This document shows, piece after piece, positions 1 to 12,446 of a DNA stretch of 14,244 bases. Where the stretch lies: NCBI GenBank assembly GCA_022592435.1, contig JABYQS010000748.1, positions 1 to 14,244 on the forward strand, written 5' to 3'. Numbering within the stretch: position 1 is the stretch's first letter; each line of letters opens with the position of its first letter. The translations under genes were made by a program, and so were the position numbers. Under the pieces are notes generated by a model that saw only the letters and a list, made by a program, of their open reading frames with translations, was not told the DNA's origin and did not search any database. This stretch comes from Cerioporus squamosus. Lineage: Eukaryota > Basidiomycota > Agaricomycetes > Polyporales > Polyporaceae.

Positions 1-1011
1 AGCCCAGAAGGGATACCGCGTCGCCCTCGTTGCACGCAACCCCGACAACCTCAACAGCCTGGCGAAGGAAATCAACGAAGCCGGCGGCGAGGTGTGTCAT
101 CCAGCGCACCTGTCCGCTATCACGCGAACATACAAACTCACCATGTATACAGGCCGCCGGATTCCCCGTCAAGGACTACTTACAGTGCGACGCTCTCCGT
201 CTTCGACGCCATATCCGCGCACAAGTGGTCCTCCGAAGGGCGCTCAGAGGTGCGCGGCGCCCTCTGGAACGCGGGCGTGCAGGAAGTCTGGAAGCCGTTC
301 CTCGAGGTGTCCGAGAAGGAGATCGAGACCACGCTCCAGTTCAACGTCGCCGCGGCTTTCGGCTTCGCGCGCGGGGCGATCCTGGCGTTCAAGAAGAACG
401 GGCTCGACGAGCGCGGTGCGAGGGGAACGCTCCTCTTCACTGGTGCCACGGCGAGCATTCGCGGGAACGTGAGGACGAGCGGGATCGCGGCAGTCAAGTT
501 TGCGGTCAGGGCCCTCAGCCAGAGCTTGGCGAAGGAGTTCGGGAAGGACAATATTCATGTGAGTGATCTCCGATTTGCGAATGTCCACCGCTGGCTGAGC
601 TAACTGTTGTGCAGGTCGCTCACGTACGTTGAGTTGCTGTTCGGAGCTTGGAGGTTATGCTGACTAGTGTGTAACCTTTCGTAGGCCATTATTGATGGAA
701 GCGAGTAGTCTTCGTCATGACGATCATTGAACTTGAACTGACACGGCAATTCCTGAACAGTCATCTCCACCGGTCCCTCGACGTGCGCCTGACGCCAACA
801 GCATTGCCAAGGCATGTATTTCGTTATGGAAGACGGTGGTCCCTCATTTCACTTACGAGTACTGCAGAACTACGTCTACCTCGTGGAGCAAGACAGGTCT
901 GCTTGGACATGGGAGCTCGACTGTGGGTAGTCCATCTTTGCATCGCTATCCGTAAGGAGTGCGCTGACCAGATTCATTGATGTAGTGCGCCCGGCCCATG
1001 AGAAGTGGTAA
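1..1011 (+). pseudogene. Decayed SDR-family oxidoreductase, copy A (5' end outside window)
   Basis: This is a broken paralogue of the intact SDR at 3677-4901. Exon blocks are 1-91, 153-558, 615-623, 685-700, 761-811, 868-922 and 986-1011, and every intron position matches the intact copy. The N-terminal exons with most of the glycine-rich cofactor loop lie off the left edge. Recognisable pieces include AQKGYRVALVARN, LLFTGATASIRGN and the C-terminal YLVEQDRSAWTWELD followed by RPAHEKW and TAA. Two lesions break the frame: about 2 nt are missing near 180, just after KDY, and the exon at 761-811 is 38 nt shorter than its counterpart (51 against 89 nt). The intron at 812-867 begins GC where the intact copy has GT. 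At the SDR catalytic Tyr position it has Ile (GIAAVK). A sequencing-error origin for the 2-nt lesion cannot be excluded, but the 38-nt deletion makes decay the better reading. Confidence 0.85.
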
Positions 1012-1643
1012 ACGTGTCGTATGCACCGACTCAGATGAGACCCCAGTGTTAATCGATTGTCTCGAATGATCATCTGCTTCATGAGGTGACCTGCTTATGG
1101 GGTTACATGGGTGTACGAACGCAGGTACGTGCACTGTGTTCCCTATAACATTCTGGCACATGTGAACTTCGTCTGCAGCACTGATGAACGTCCAAAATCA
1201 AGCTCGTGGTCTGCAACCAAGCACAGCGCTATTTCTGGCCGGCGCTGATAACCCCGAGCAATGACCGCCGCCTTCGGACCCGCCTGGAGACCACCCAGTG
1301 TGCAGCAGCGACCGAAGAACAACCGCCGACCGCGCTCGAAAAGGTATTTGAGTACTCACGCGCACGTCGGTCCATCAGTCACGAGAGTACTTGAGTGGCA
1401 GCAAGCGCAGGCTTCTGGAACGCGGTCTGGTTGCCAGATGCTCATCCATCGCCCTCTCCTCGTGGTCATGCTTTCATGCAGAGCTTGCTCCGCGTCCCGG
1501 AAGTGCCGCGCAGTGTCTCCCCCGTGGTCGCCTACGCATACTCGGACACCTGAAGGACATTTCACGACGATGTTCCGCTCGCCTGCAGGTCACGGTCCTT
1601 CTCGATCCAGCTCTGCGCGTCCAGAAACTCCACTTGCTTGACG
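1012..1643. other. Intergenic stretch with unidentified coding-like fragments
   Basis: No complete gene is visible between the two decayed copy A genes. Three fragments look protein-like. On the plus strand, a start at 1097, a possible 54-nt intron (1125-1178, GTACGT to CTGCAG) and an open stretch to the stop at 1262-1264 give a 37-residue reading that includes TALFLAGADNPEQ. Shifted by one frame, 1233-1394 reads NDRRLRTRLETTQ and then PPTALEKVFEYSR. On the minus strand, about 1680 to 1562 reads LFLYVKQVEFLDAQSWIEKD before a stop, and 1565 to 1356 holds ARHFRDAEQALHES. None belongs to a family I recognise. They may be gene debris or chance readings in GC-rich DNA. Confidence 0.3.
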
Positions 1644-1650
1644 TATAAGA
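1644..1650 (+). promoter_or_regulatory. TATA-like element upstream of decayed xylanase
   Basis: TATAAGA lies about 60 nt before the ATG at 1705, a spacing similar to the TATA-to-ATG distance of the intact xylanase copy. It is probably the relic of the original core promoter. Activity is not implied. Confidence 0.4.
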
Positions 1651-1704
1651 AGAGCGTTTCTTGTGTCCGGGATCCACTCACTAACAAAAAGCCGCAGCGT
1701 CCAG

Positions 1705-3330
<1,626 letters not shown>

Positions 3331-3607
3331 CTCTGACCGAGTTTCGTTCGAAACTCTGTTTCTGGTATATATGTATGCCATCAATGCTGCTGAGTCTATC
3401 GAGACATGCCGAGTTACACCGTCATATCGGAGCGCTGGCAGGAATACGCGTCGCCAGGGCGAGCATCTCATGCAGCTAGGGCTGTATGTGTCATCCCGAT
3501 GCTTAAGAAGGAGAACGTCAATGCGAGTCTTTGCTGCACAATCCGCTCGATTGATGTGTAAGATACTGAGCACGACATCGTGGTGCTAGATGAGAATTCC
3601 CACTACC
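3331..3607. other. Intergenic stretch between modules, no gene seen
   Basis: This lies between the stop of the decayed xylanase and the core promoter of the intact SDR. It has a short perfect inverted repeat at 3339-3356 (separate entry). I see no reading frame with protein-like content and no RNA gene. It presumably supplies the upstream promoter of the SDR. Confidence 0.5.
3339..3356. repeat. Short inverted repeat after decayed xylanase stop
   Basis: GAGTTTCG and CGAAACTC form perfect 8-base arms around a TT spacer, starting 9 nt after the TGA of the copy A xylanase. In RNA the 2-nt loop is too tight unless the inner pairs open. It could be a dimeric regulator site or 3' UTR structure; function is unknown. 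Confidence 0.4.
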
Positions 3608-3614
3608 TATATAG
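3608..3614 (+). promoter_or_regulatory. TATA box of intact SDR
   Basis: TATATAG sits about 65 nt upstream of the SDR start codon at 3677, followed by a pyrimidine-rich leader (ccactccactcctatcctcc), which is common near fungal transcription starts. The assignment rests on motif and spacing only. Confidence 0.5.
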
Positions 3615-3676
3615 TTGGCTCGCGAGCCTGTCGGCTTACCAACCTCATCCACTCCACTCCTATCCTCCGTCTCGCT

Positions 3677-4901
3677 ATGTCTACGCGTCCTCTCTTCGTC
3701 GTCGCCGGCATCGGCCAGGGCTCAGGTTTGTCTTCAAGGGATGGATTTTAGGTGTGTGCTCACCTGAACTTTCGCGAACAGGTACCGGGGCCGCAGCTGC
3801 GTGAGTATAGTATACCACACGACCAGACAGTCTGCCAGCAGAACTAACACATGACACTAAGTCGCCTCTTCGCACAGAAGGGGTATCGTGTCGCGCTTGT
3901 CGCGCGCAACGCTGACCCCTTGAACCGCCTCGCGGGGGAGATTAACGATGCTGGTGGCGAGGTTCGTTCACCCTCTTGAGAACAAGCGCATTGCTCCTCG
4001 CTCATCTGTTGACATTACAGGCCGCTGCTTTCCCGATCGAGGACTACTCATATGGTGCAACGCTGTCCGTCTTCGACAGCATCGCTGCGCACAAGTGGTC
4101 ATCCGCCGGGTCTTCCTCCCTGCGCGTTGCCCTCTGGAACGCAGGCACCGGCGTTTGGAAGCCCTTCCTTGACGTTACCGACAAGGACATCGAGACGTCT
4201 CTCCAGACCAATGTTACCGCGGCCTTTGCGTTCTCTCGTGGAGCCATCCTGGCGTTCAAGCAGAACGAGCTGGATGAGCGCGGGAAGAGAGGCACGCTGC
4301 TCTTCACCGGCGCGACCGCCGCCATCCGCGGAAACGTCACCACCAGCGCATTCGCCGCCGGCAAGTTCGGTCTCAGGGCGCTCAGCCAGAGTCTTGCCAA
4401 GGAGTTTGGAAAGCAGAACATCCATGTGAGCATCTCTTGCTCTTCGTATAAGTCCGACCATTAACTCACTGTATGCAGGTTTCCCACGTACGTGCCATGT
4501 TACTACGATAGTCCGATAACTGCTGAACACTGCGATATGACCATTATCCAGGCCATCATAGACGGAGGCGGGTAGACGTCGTCATACCTCTTTGACTGCA
4601 TGCTGACGCGGACGACTCACACAGGGATTCTGACTGACCGGTCGCTGTCCACTCGCGACGAGGCATGGGTGAACAACGCCGATGTCCGATTGGATGCAAA
4701 CAGCATCGCGAAGGTAGGCTCCGCCTTGTAGATTGTCATTTCGTCGGGATGTTGACATGAGGTTCAGAGCTACCTGTACCTCGTCGAGCAAGACAGGTCT
4801 GCGTGGACATGGGAACTCGATTGTGAGTGCTCGAACCTCAGACGACTGCACATCTGCTTACCTCCGAAACCCAAGTGCGCCCCGCCCACGAGAAGTGGTG
4901 A
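3677..4901 (+). CDS. Atypical short-chain dehydrogenase/reductase (SDR), copy B, intact
   Basis: Nine exons (3677-3725, 3782-3800, 3862-3961, 4021-4425, 4479-4487, 4552-4567, 4625-4713, 4768-4822, 4876-4901) encode 255 residues, the usual SDR length. The N-terminus has a Rossmann glycine loop (VVAGIGQGSGTGAA, residues 8-21), then the second strand VALVARN. LWNAG (94-98) matches the SDR NAG motif and Asn120 the conserved helix Asn. TGATAAIRG (152-160) stands where the catalytic Ser lies; Lys171 is present, but the expected YxxxK Tyr is Phe167. The C-terminal part reads HVSHAIIDGGILTD. The product is probably a cytosolic NAD(P)-binding protein of unknown substrate. The start is the first ATG behind a TATA box and leads directly into the cofactor motif. 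It converges with the GH10 xylanase at 5044. Exon 5 is 9 nt and intron 6 is GC-AG. Exon joins were checked for phase and against the decayed copy. Confidence 0.88.
4479..4487 (+). other. 9-nt microexon (Val-Ser-His) of the SDR
   Basis: GTTTCCCAC is flanked by TGCAG and GTACGT. Including it gives NIHVSHAIIDGG, the continuous strand expected in this SDR family. The decayed copy has the equivalent GTCGCTCAC (Val-Ala-His) at 615-623 with the same flanks, which argues that the microexon is real. Confidence 0.8.
4568..4624 (+). other. GC-AG intron of the SDR
   Basis: With donor GCGGGT after the 16-nt exon 4552-4567 and acceptor CACACAG, the frame reads IDGGILTDRSL and stays open to the end. The nearby GT at 4572 would give GDSD then a stop. 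The decayed copy has GCGAGT at exactly the same place (701), after an equally long 16-nt exon. Confidence 0.75.
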
Positions 4902-5043
4902 AGACGTCATCCATGAGCAGGACTGTTGGCAAAGGAAACGCGCATTGTATGATAGTGGAGGAAGATAGCCATTAAACCAGGAAGTGCAAGTCGTACATGG
5001 TCTATACGATTTTGATTCGACGAAAGGGCCCCCCACGGCACAA

Positions 5044-6554
<1,511 letters not shown>

Positions 6555-6629
6555 GTTTGCCGACGCCGTAGAATGCTCTGAATGGCGAGAGATGGTTTGT
6601 CGATGCCAAGCGTCTTGGCTTGGACCCCC

Positions 6630-6635
6630 TTTATA
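6630..6635 (-). promoter_or_regulatory. TATA box of intact xylanase
   Basis: Read on the minus strand, the site is TATAAA in the context GTGTATAAAGGGGG, about 76 nt upstream of the ATG at 6554. Spacing and match to consensus are good for a fungal core promoter. Confidence 0.7.
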
Positions 6636-6732
6636 CACTTCGAGTCGGAGCAAACACGAGACATGACGGACCATGAACACGACCGGAACATCGTCGACGA
6701 AATGCTGGAGTGAGGGTGTGCTAAGTTTGACG

Positions 6733-6813
6733 GCGGGGAGGGTCACCGCTCGCGGGGCATGACACCTGCGGTCGTCCCCAGGCTCGACAAGGACAGGTCG
6801 ACGGTTACCCCGG
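6733..6813 (-). promoter_or_regulatory. Cluster of CreA/Cre1-type carbon repression sites
   Basis: Four matches to the fungal CreA consensus SYGGRG lie within 81 nt: GCGGGG at 6733-6738 and 6752-6757 on the plus strand, and CTGGGG (6776-6781) and CCGGGG (6808-6813) read on the minus strand. They are about 180-260 nt upstream of the xylanase start. Paired and clustered CreA sites are typical of glucose-repressed hydrolase promoters. The motif is short and this DNA is GC-rich, so some matches are expected by chance. Confidence 0.45.
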
Positions 6814-7658
6814 TCCAGGAAGCATGGGGCAGCCTTCGAAAAGCTCGTATCCGGGTTCCCGTGGTCTGATGTCAGACGTGTGGTACAGCGGCGCTTGACG
6901 GCCATACCTCGGTCTGTGTCCGATTATCCAAGGGTACCGACGTGGCTGACCCTGGTGACCAGCTTCGGGGCAATATGTGCTGGCGGTCCCGTATGCCCTG
7001 TTCCATAATTAACTTTGACGGATCAGCGTACAGGTGGTCGTACCTTTTAAGCCTGGAAATAGACTACCTCGACTGCTGGAACTGCCCCAGAGTGTGGTGA
7101 GAGGCCAGCCAATCGCCCACAAGGGCATCGGAAGGTACATACCGTCCTGCAACGCAGTGTCGAAGTAAATCCGTAGTTCAGTGGCAGACAGCGGCGAGGA
7201 CGCCGGATGGAGTTAACCAGTCTATTATGCATGACACATGTACCATGTAGGAATCCAGACGGGAAGAAGGGCAACGGAGCAGAAAATGCGAAAAAATGCG
7301 GGTGAAAGCGTCGTGCGTCGTATGTACATATACACATGGTCGGAGGATGAACATGGCACGAGGGATGAAGGTATGACAGAGCCTGCTGAGGATGAAAGTG
7401 CTGCGGTGGAGCGAGTCGAAGAGCGAAAGCTGGAAACATGCGGTATATGTATGCAGGGGCAGGAGGTGAGGGTGGGGTCGAATAGCCGGGGGAGGGTCTA
7501 CGGTAGTATGAGGTGCAGATGCAAGTGCGGGCGTGATGATGCGACAGGCGGTCATTAGGGTGGCGCGCATAAACAGATGTACTTCATGAGTCGTATGTGG
7601 GGGCGCGCCGTGTATGTCCATGGTGCCAAAGCGTCCAATCCAATGATAACGTGTTCCT
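6814..7658. other. Intergenic stretch between xylanase promoter and Ca2+-ATPase 3' end
   Basis: The right part presumably contains the 3' untranslated region of the Ca2+-ATPase, which ends its coding sequence at 7659 on the minus strand. The left part is distal xylanase promoter. Open frames here, for example 7238-7558 plus and 7178-7798 minus, have no recognisable domain. I see no gene, RNA or repeat. Confidence 0.5.
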
Positions 7659-10600
7659 CTAGTTCGTTCTCGCAACGGCCCCCCACCTTTGCATAACGGG
7701 GTCGTCCGGCTTGGTGTCGGGGTGGATCTGGATTTTCCCCTCCCAGAGGGCGGCCGACGACTTCGACGGGTCGAAGCTCGCCGGATGTGAGAGACCACTT
7801 GGCGACTGCGGTGCCCACCGGGCGCCGATGGAAGAAGCGATCAGTGTAGGGACCATCGTCATGATAGACGGACTGAAGCTTGGCGTCAGCGGAGGTCAGT
7901 GGGTTGCGACGAAGATGACTACTCACAGAGCAACGCGGGACTCGGGCGCGAGGTTGACGCCCCGGCTCTTGCCAACATAGGATGATGCGCGCATACGACC
8001 ACCACGTATATGCGAGAACGTGTTGAGGTTGTCGCGCACGAGCTGGATTGCCGTATTCCATTCGGTGTCCGCCCGCGTCGTGGGGAGAACGTTTGGATTG
8101 GGCATGAGCCGCACCTTGATGAAGAACCGCTCGATGGGGCCGTTAGGTATACACCGGATGAGGGCGCCGAGCGGGATCGAGACGAAACCAAGCGCGAGGC
8201 CGATGCCCCACTCGCGGCCACCGATAGGCGTCACTTGGAAGGCAGCGCCGCCGACGAATACGATCAGGATTTGTACTGCAACCTCTGTGGATTACAGTCA
8301 GTCAGCAACGACAGTGCTAGCAGAACGACTCGAAGACGAACCGATTAAAGTGATGCCCATAAAGTAGTAGTTCTTGGTGATGCCTTGGAAGATATTCAGA
8401 TGATTATCGAGGCGACGGGAATTGATTGAGTTGAAGATCTGAGCGAAGACGAAGATGTTGAAGACGAGAGTCTGCACGATGGTATCGTTCTTGGTCGACG
8501 ACGAAAGGCCGAGGATGCGGAGACCAAGGAAGTGGAAGACCAGCGTGATGATCGTCTGGTAAGCAGACTGTCCGATGATTTGCTTGTACATATCGACAGT
8601 GAACAGCGGCGCGGTCTTCCTGTCCGGCTTGCGGTCGAGGAGCGCAGGCGTCGCCGGGTCCGTCGCCAGAGCAAGAGCCGCGAACGTGTCCATGATGATG
8701 TTAATCCAGAGCAGCTGAACAGCAGAGAGCACCGACTCCTCCTGTACGGAGGCGACGGCAGAGACGAACGTGATGATGACGGCAGTGACGTTCGTCGAGA
8801 TCTGGAACTGGAGGAACTTCCGCACCGCGTCATTAACGCAGCGACCCCACATGATCGCTTTAACGATCGATGCGAAGTTGTCGTCCATAAGGATGATGTC
8901 AGAAGCCTCCTTGGCGACCTCAGTGCCGGCGATACCCATAGAGAAACCGACGTCGGCCTTCTTGAGGGCAGGGCCGTCGTTCGTACCGTCACCAGTAACA
9001 CCAACGATCTCGCCGAGCTCGCGGAGGGTCTCGACGAGGAGCTGCTTGTCTTCGGGAGACGACCGGGCGAGGACCTGGAGCCGAGGCACGACATCCTGGA
9101 GGTCTTGCTTCTCGAGCTGCCGGAAGATGGGGCCCTCCATGATGATACCGCCCGCGGTATAGATGCCGCATTGCAGAGCGATCGATCGAGCGGTCAAGAC
9201 GTTGTCGCCTGTGCACATCTTCACGGTGACGCCGGCCTTGTGGCAGTCCGCGACGGCCTCGCGTACACCAGGACGAAGCGGGTCCTCAATACCGGTGATG
9301 CCAATGAGAGTGAGGTTCTGAGAGAGGTCCTCGTATGGTACCTGCAAATACAATCAGTACGCCGAAGAACCAGTAAACGAGAAACGTACCTCATCCTCAG
9401 CCTCGGCCTGCACGCCCGGAGGCGGCCACGACTCGAAGTCACGGTAGCAGATGGCAATAGTCCGAAGAGTCTGGTTAGCGTAGAAGATGATAGTCCGTTG
9501 GATGTTATCGCGCGCAAGCTCGTCGATCTCCCGGGTGTCGACGACTTCAGTCTCCTGCGACCCACGCTCGACGACGATGTGACGGCTGCACTTCCTCGTG
9601 AGGATCTCGCTGGCGCCCTTAAGGTAGACACGGTAGTGGCGCTTCGACAGGCGAACGACAACGCCCATAGCCTTGCGCTCGCTTGAAAAGGGGATCATCT
9701 GGACGATGTCAGCGCTCTCGCGCGTCTCCTTGTAGTCCGCCCAGCCGTTCTCCTTCGCGAACTTGAGGAGCGCCGTCTCGGTCTTGCTGCCGACGAATAC
9801 CTTGGCACCAGTGTCGGGATCGTTGTCCTCGAACGCAGTAGAGTTGATGGCGATGGCCTTGTTGACGAGGTCCTGAATGGCAGGCGACAACGTGGAGTTG
9901 ATCTCCTTTTGGTCGATCGAGTAGTCCTGCGTGTGCTTCTGGCTCGAAGCACCCCTGACGCCCGGCTCCTCGTCGGCGTTCGTCCGCGTCATGTTCTCCT
10001 CCAGGCGATGCACGAACTTGCAATGGATGCCGATCGAGCCCGCAACGACGGTCATGTCGTTCTGCGTGAGCGTACCGGTCTTGTCCGTGCAGATGACGGA
10101 GGCGTTGGCCATGGTCTCGCAAGAGCCGAGAACGCGGACGAGAAGATTCTCTTTCGTCATACGCTTCGTGGCAAACGCGAGGGCGAGTGTGACCGCGAGC
10201 GGCAGACCTAGCGGATAGGAATGTTAGAATGACACATGACGTAAGATTTGAATGAGGCTAGCAAACCTTCTGGCACGGCCACAACGATGAGCGTCACCGA
10301 TATGATAAGGAATCTGGGTGAACGCGATGCCCCACTGGCTCGGCGTCGCTGGGGATTGTGGGTCCGAGCTGAACGAAGAAGCGGATCATCAACGCGGTGA
10401 ACAAGATGAGACCAGCGGCACTGCCGAGCTTCGCGATGAGCTCTGCGAGGTTGTTCAACTTCAGCTGGAGCGGCGTGTTGTCGGTATCGCCTCGCAACGC
10501 TAGGGAGAGAGAGAAAGATTGATCAATTGAAGTCAAGGCGGACGGGCCGAACTGTGCACTGCGTACCCATCATGATACGACCGTTGAAAGACCGCGTCCC

Positions 10601-12446
10601 GACCGCGATCACCACATAGCTGCCGTACCCCTCGAGGACCTTGCTGCCACTAATCATGAAACAGTCGGTGTGCTTCCCGTGCTCCCCTCCGTCGGGTCCT
10701 TCCTTCAGGCAGTCCTCGTACGACAACTTCTTGATTGCATCCGACTCGCCGGTGGCACCAGATTCGTCGCACTTGACATTATGCCCAGATATGAAGACCC
10801 CGTCGCAGGGGACGATCTCGCCCGGCTCAACCAGCGCAATGTCGCCAACCACGACCTCCTTGATGTCGATAACCATCTCAATGCCGTCGCGGATGACCTT
10901 AACGCCACGTTCCTCCTTCTTCTCGTTGAGGGCCTGGAACTGGCGCTCCTTCTGCCAGTCATTGAGAGAGCCAACCATGACCTTAATCACGAAAATTAGA
11001 AGTAGACATGCACTCAAACGGAGCTGACACTCACGACGATGAAAATGGCGACCATGATGGCGACGCCTTCCACCCAGTCCACCGGCGGCTCGCCGGCAGG
11101 CCGTGGAGTACCAAAGTCCTGGAAGAAACCGAGAGCGAGGGACACGACAGCGGCAATGGACAACAGCACCTAGAGAGCAGAGACGAGATCATTGAATTGC
11201 TCGCGCATAACGAAATGAGACGTACCAAGACTTTGTCCTTGAGGGCCAACCACATGAGCTGCAGCAACGACTTCGTCTTACGGGTCGGAAGGACATTCAC
11301 GCCGTAGACGCGTCGTCGCTCCTCGAGATTCGCGTCGTACGTTGGACCGTTCTCGACATCAACGCCGACCTCCGAGGCCGTCTCCCCTAACGGCACGCCA
11401 CCGCCATCCTCGCCTCCGGGGCCTGTCAGCACCAGCTTCGGCACGTCACCAGCGGTGGTGTCCGGTTGCCGATCATGGCGCTGCGATGCGCCGACTCCAG
11501 CACCAGTCGCACCGGCGTCGTGCTTGCCGGGTTGCGGTGCGGGGGCGGACGTCCCGAGAGCCTTCTTGCCCAGACCACGCTTCCTATTCGTGCCAAGACC
11601 CTTCAGCAACCCGGAGATGCCCCCCATCTCCTTCAACAGGTCCATGTTCTTCGGGTCGACGAGAGACGCGAGCTTGTAAGGCTTGAAAGGGAACACGCCC
11701 GCATCTATACTCTCGTCCTGGGCGAGGTCGAGCATCGGACGCACGTCCTCCTCCTGCCCCTCTGCGCCGTCAGCGCCTGGCTTGGTGGGTTGCGCGTCGT
11801 CATCGAGTTTTGGCCGACTCATGGAACGCGAACGCATCGTGGTGCCATCGACCGACGCGCCGTCATAGTGCGTTTGAGTCGGGGAAGCGATGGTGCTGGC
11901 GTCGCCGCCGGTGTGTTGCGGTGTCAGGGGTTGCAGCGAGATGCTGTGCGAGTCGGGCTCCGTGCCCTCCGTGCTGCCCTCCATCGAGCTGGCGACCGAA
12001 CCCTTTCTCTTGTGCTGGTAGTGCGGGGTGAGGAGGTTGAGTGACGACATACCAGTCTTCTCGTCCGGACGGTTCTCTCGCAAGGCGAGGGTCGTGGGTG
12101 CCGCGAAATGAACAGAGCTACGCGTGGACAGGGTGGGGGAGGGAGGGACGTGAGTTTCCATTGAACTTGTGAAACTCGGCGACGGCGATCCTGGGGACAG
12201 AGAAGGCGTGTACGGTGACGGCGCGTCAAGAGACGAACGCGGGGCGCTGCCGGGAACGCTTAGCGGCGAGAGATACGCCGAGGGCGGTGAACGAGAGGCA
12301 GAAGCGGGAGACAAAGCACCCGCGTCGGTGTTTGTCGCGTCGGGGGCATCGTGGTCGTCAGGCGGAGAGAGGGTGAGGTTGGGGGTGGAGGAGAGGTCGG
12401 TGGTGACAATGGCGGGAATGTCGGGCCTGCTGTCTCCGTGGGTCAT
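7659..12446 (-). CDS. P-type IIB calcium-transporting ATPase (PMC1/PMCA type), frameshifted in exon 4
   Basis: Eight exons (11226-12446, 11035-11169, 10567-10981, 10267-10499, 9390-10207, 8342-9341, 7927-8284, 7659-7878) give about 1,466 residues if exon 4 is repaired. A Ser/Pro-rich N-terminal extension of about 240 residues precedes LASLVDPKNMDLL. M1 and M2 lie near 408-461, the actuator motif DESGATGES near 524-532, M4 has AVPEGLP, and the phosphorylated Asp is in CTDKTGTLTQND (about 709). KGASE marks the nucleotide domain; TGDGTNDGPALKKADVGF and INIIMDTFAALALATD complete the type IIB signature. These pumps move cytosolic Ca2+ into the vacuole or out of the cell. The paralogues PMC1 and PMCA cannot be separated from sequence alone. 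Exon 4 is 233 nt and changes frame near 10361-10365 and again at 10309-10310; all other exon joins are in phase. Start: the first in-frame ATG after an upstream stop. Confidence 0.9.

Noticed and set aside
3342..3356. GTTCGAAAC resembling a tRNA T-loop/B box
   Set aside because: No acceptor stem, anticodon arm or A box could be found around it. It is explained by the inverted repeat.
7238..7558. Plus-strand 106-codon open frame with a few Cys residues (CGICMQ, CRCKC)
   Set aside because: Cys spacing fits no known zinc motif, the region is likely 3' untranslated sequence of the ATPase, and no splice or promoter support is seen.
8532..9686. Long plus-strand open frame (384 codons) opposite the Ca2+-ATPase
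   Set aside because: It is the antisense shadow of strongly conserved ATPase exons in GC-rich DNA. Its content is Arg/Asp/Glu-rich with no domain, and it crosses the ATPase intron at 9342-9389.
10504..10516. GA-rich run that might be a microsatellite
   Set aside because: On the coding strand it is the polypyrimidine tract before the acceptor of ATPase intron 3.
11466..12044. Plus-strand open frame of 192 codons opposite the ATPase N-terminal extension
   Set aside because: It is a shadow frame of the Ser/Pro-rich extension, with no motif and no promoter evidence.
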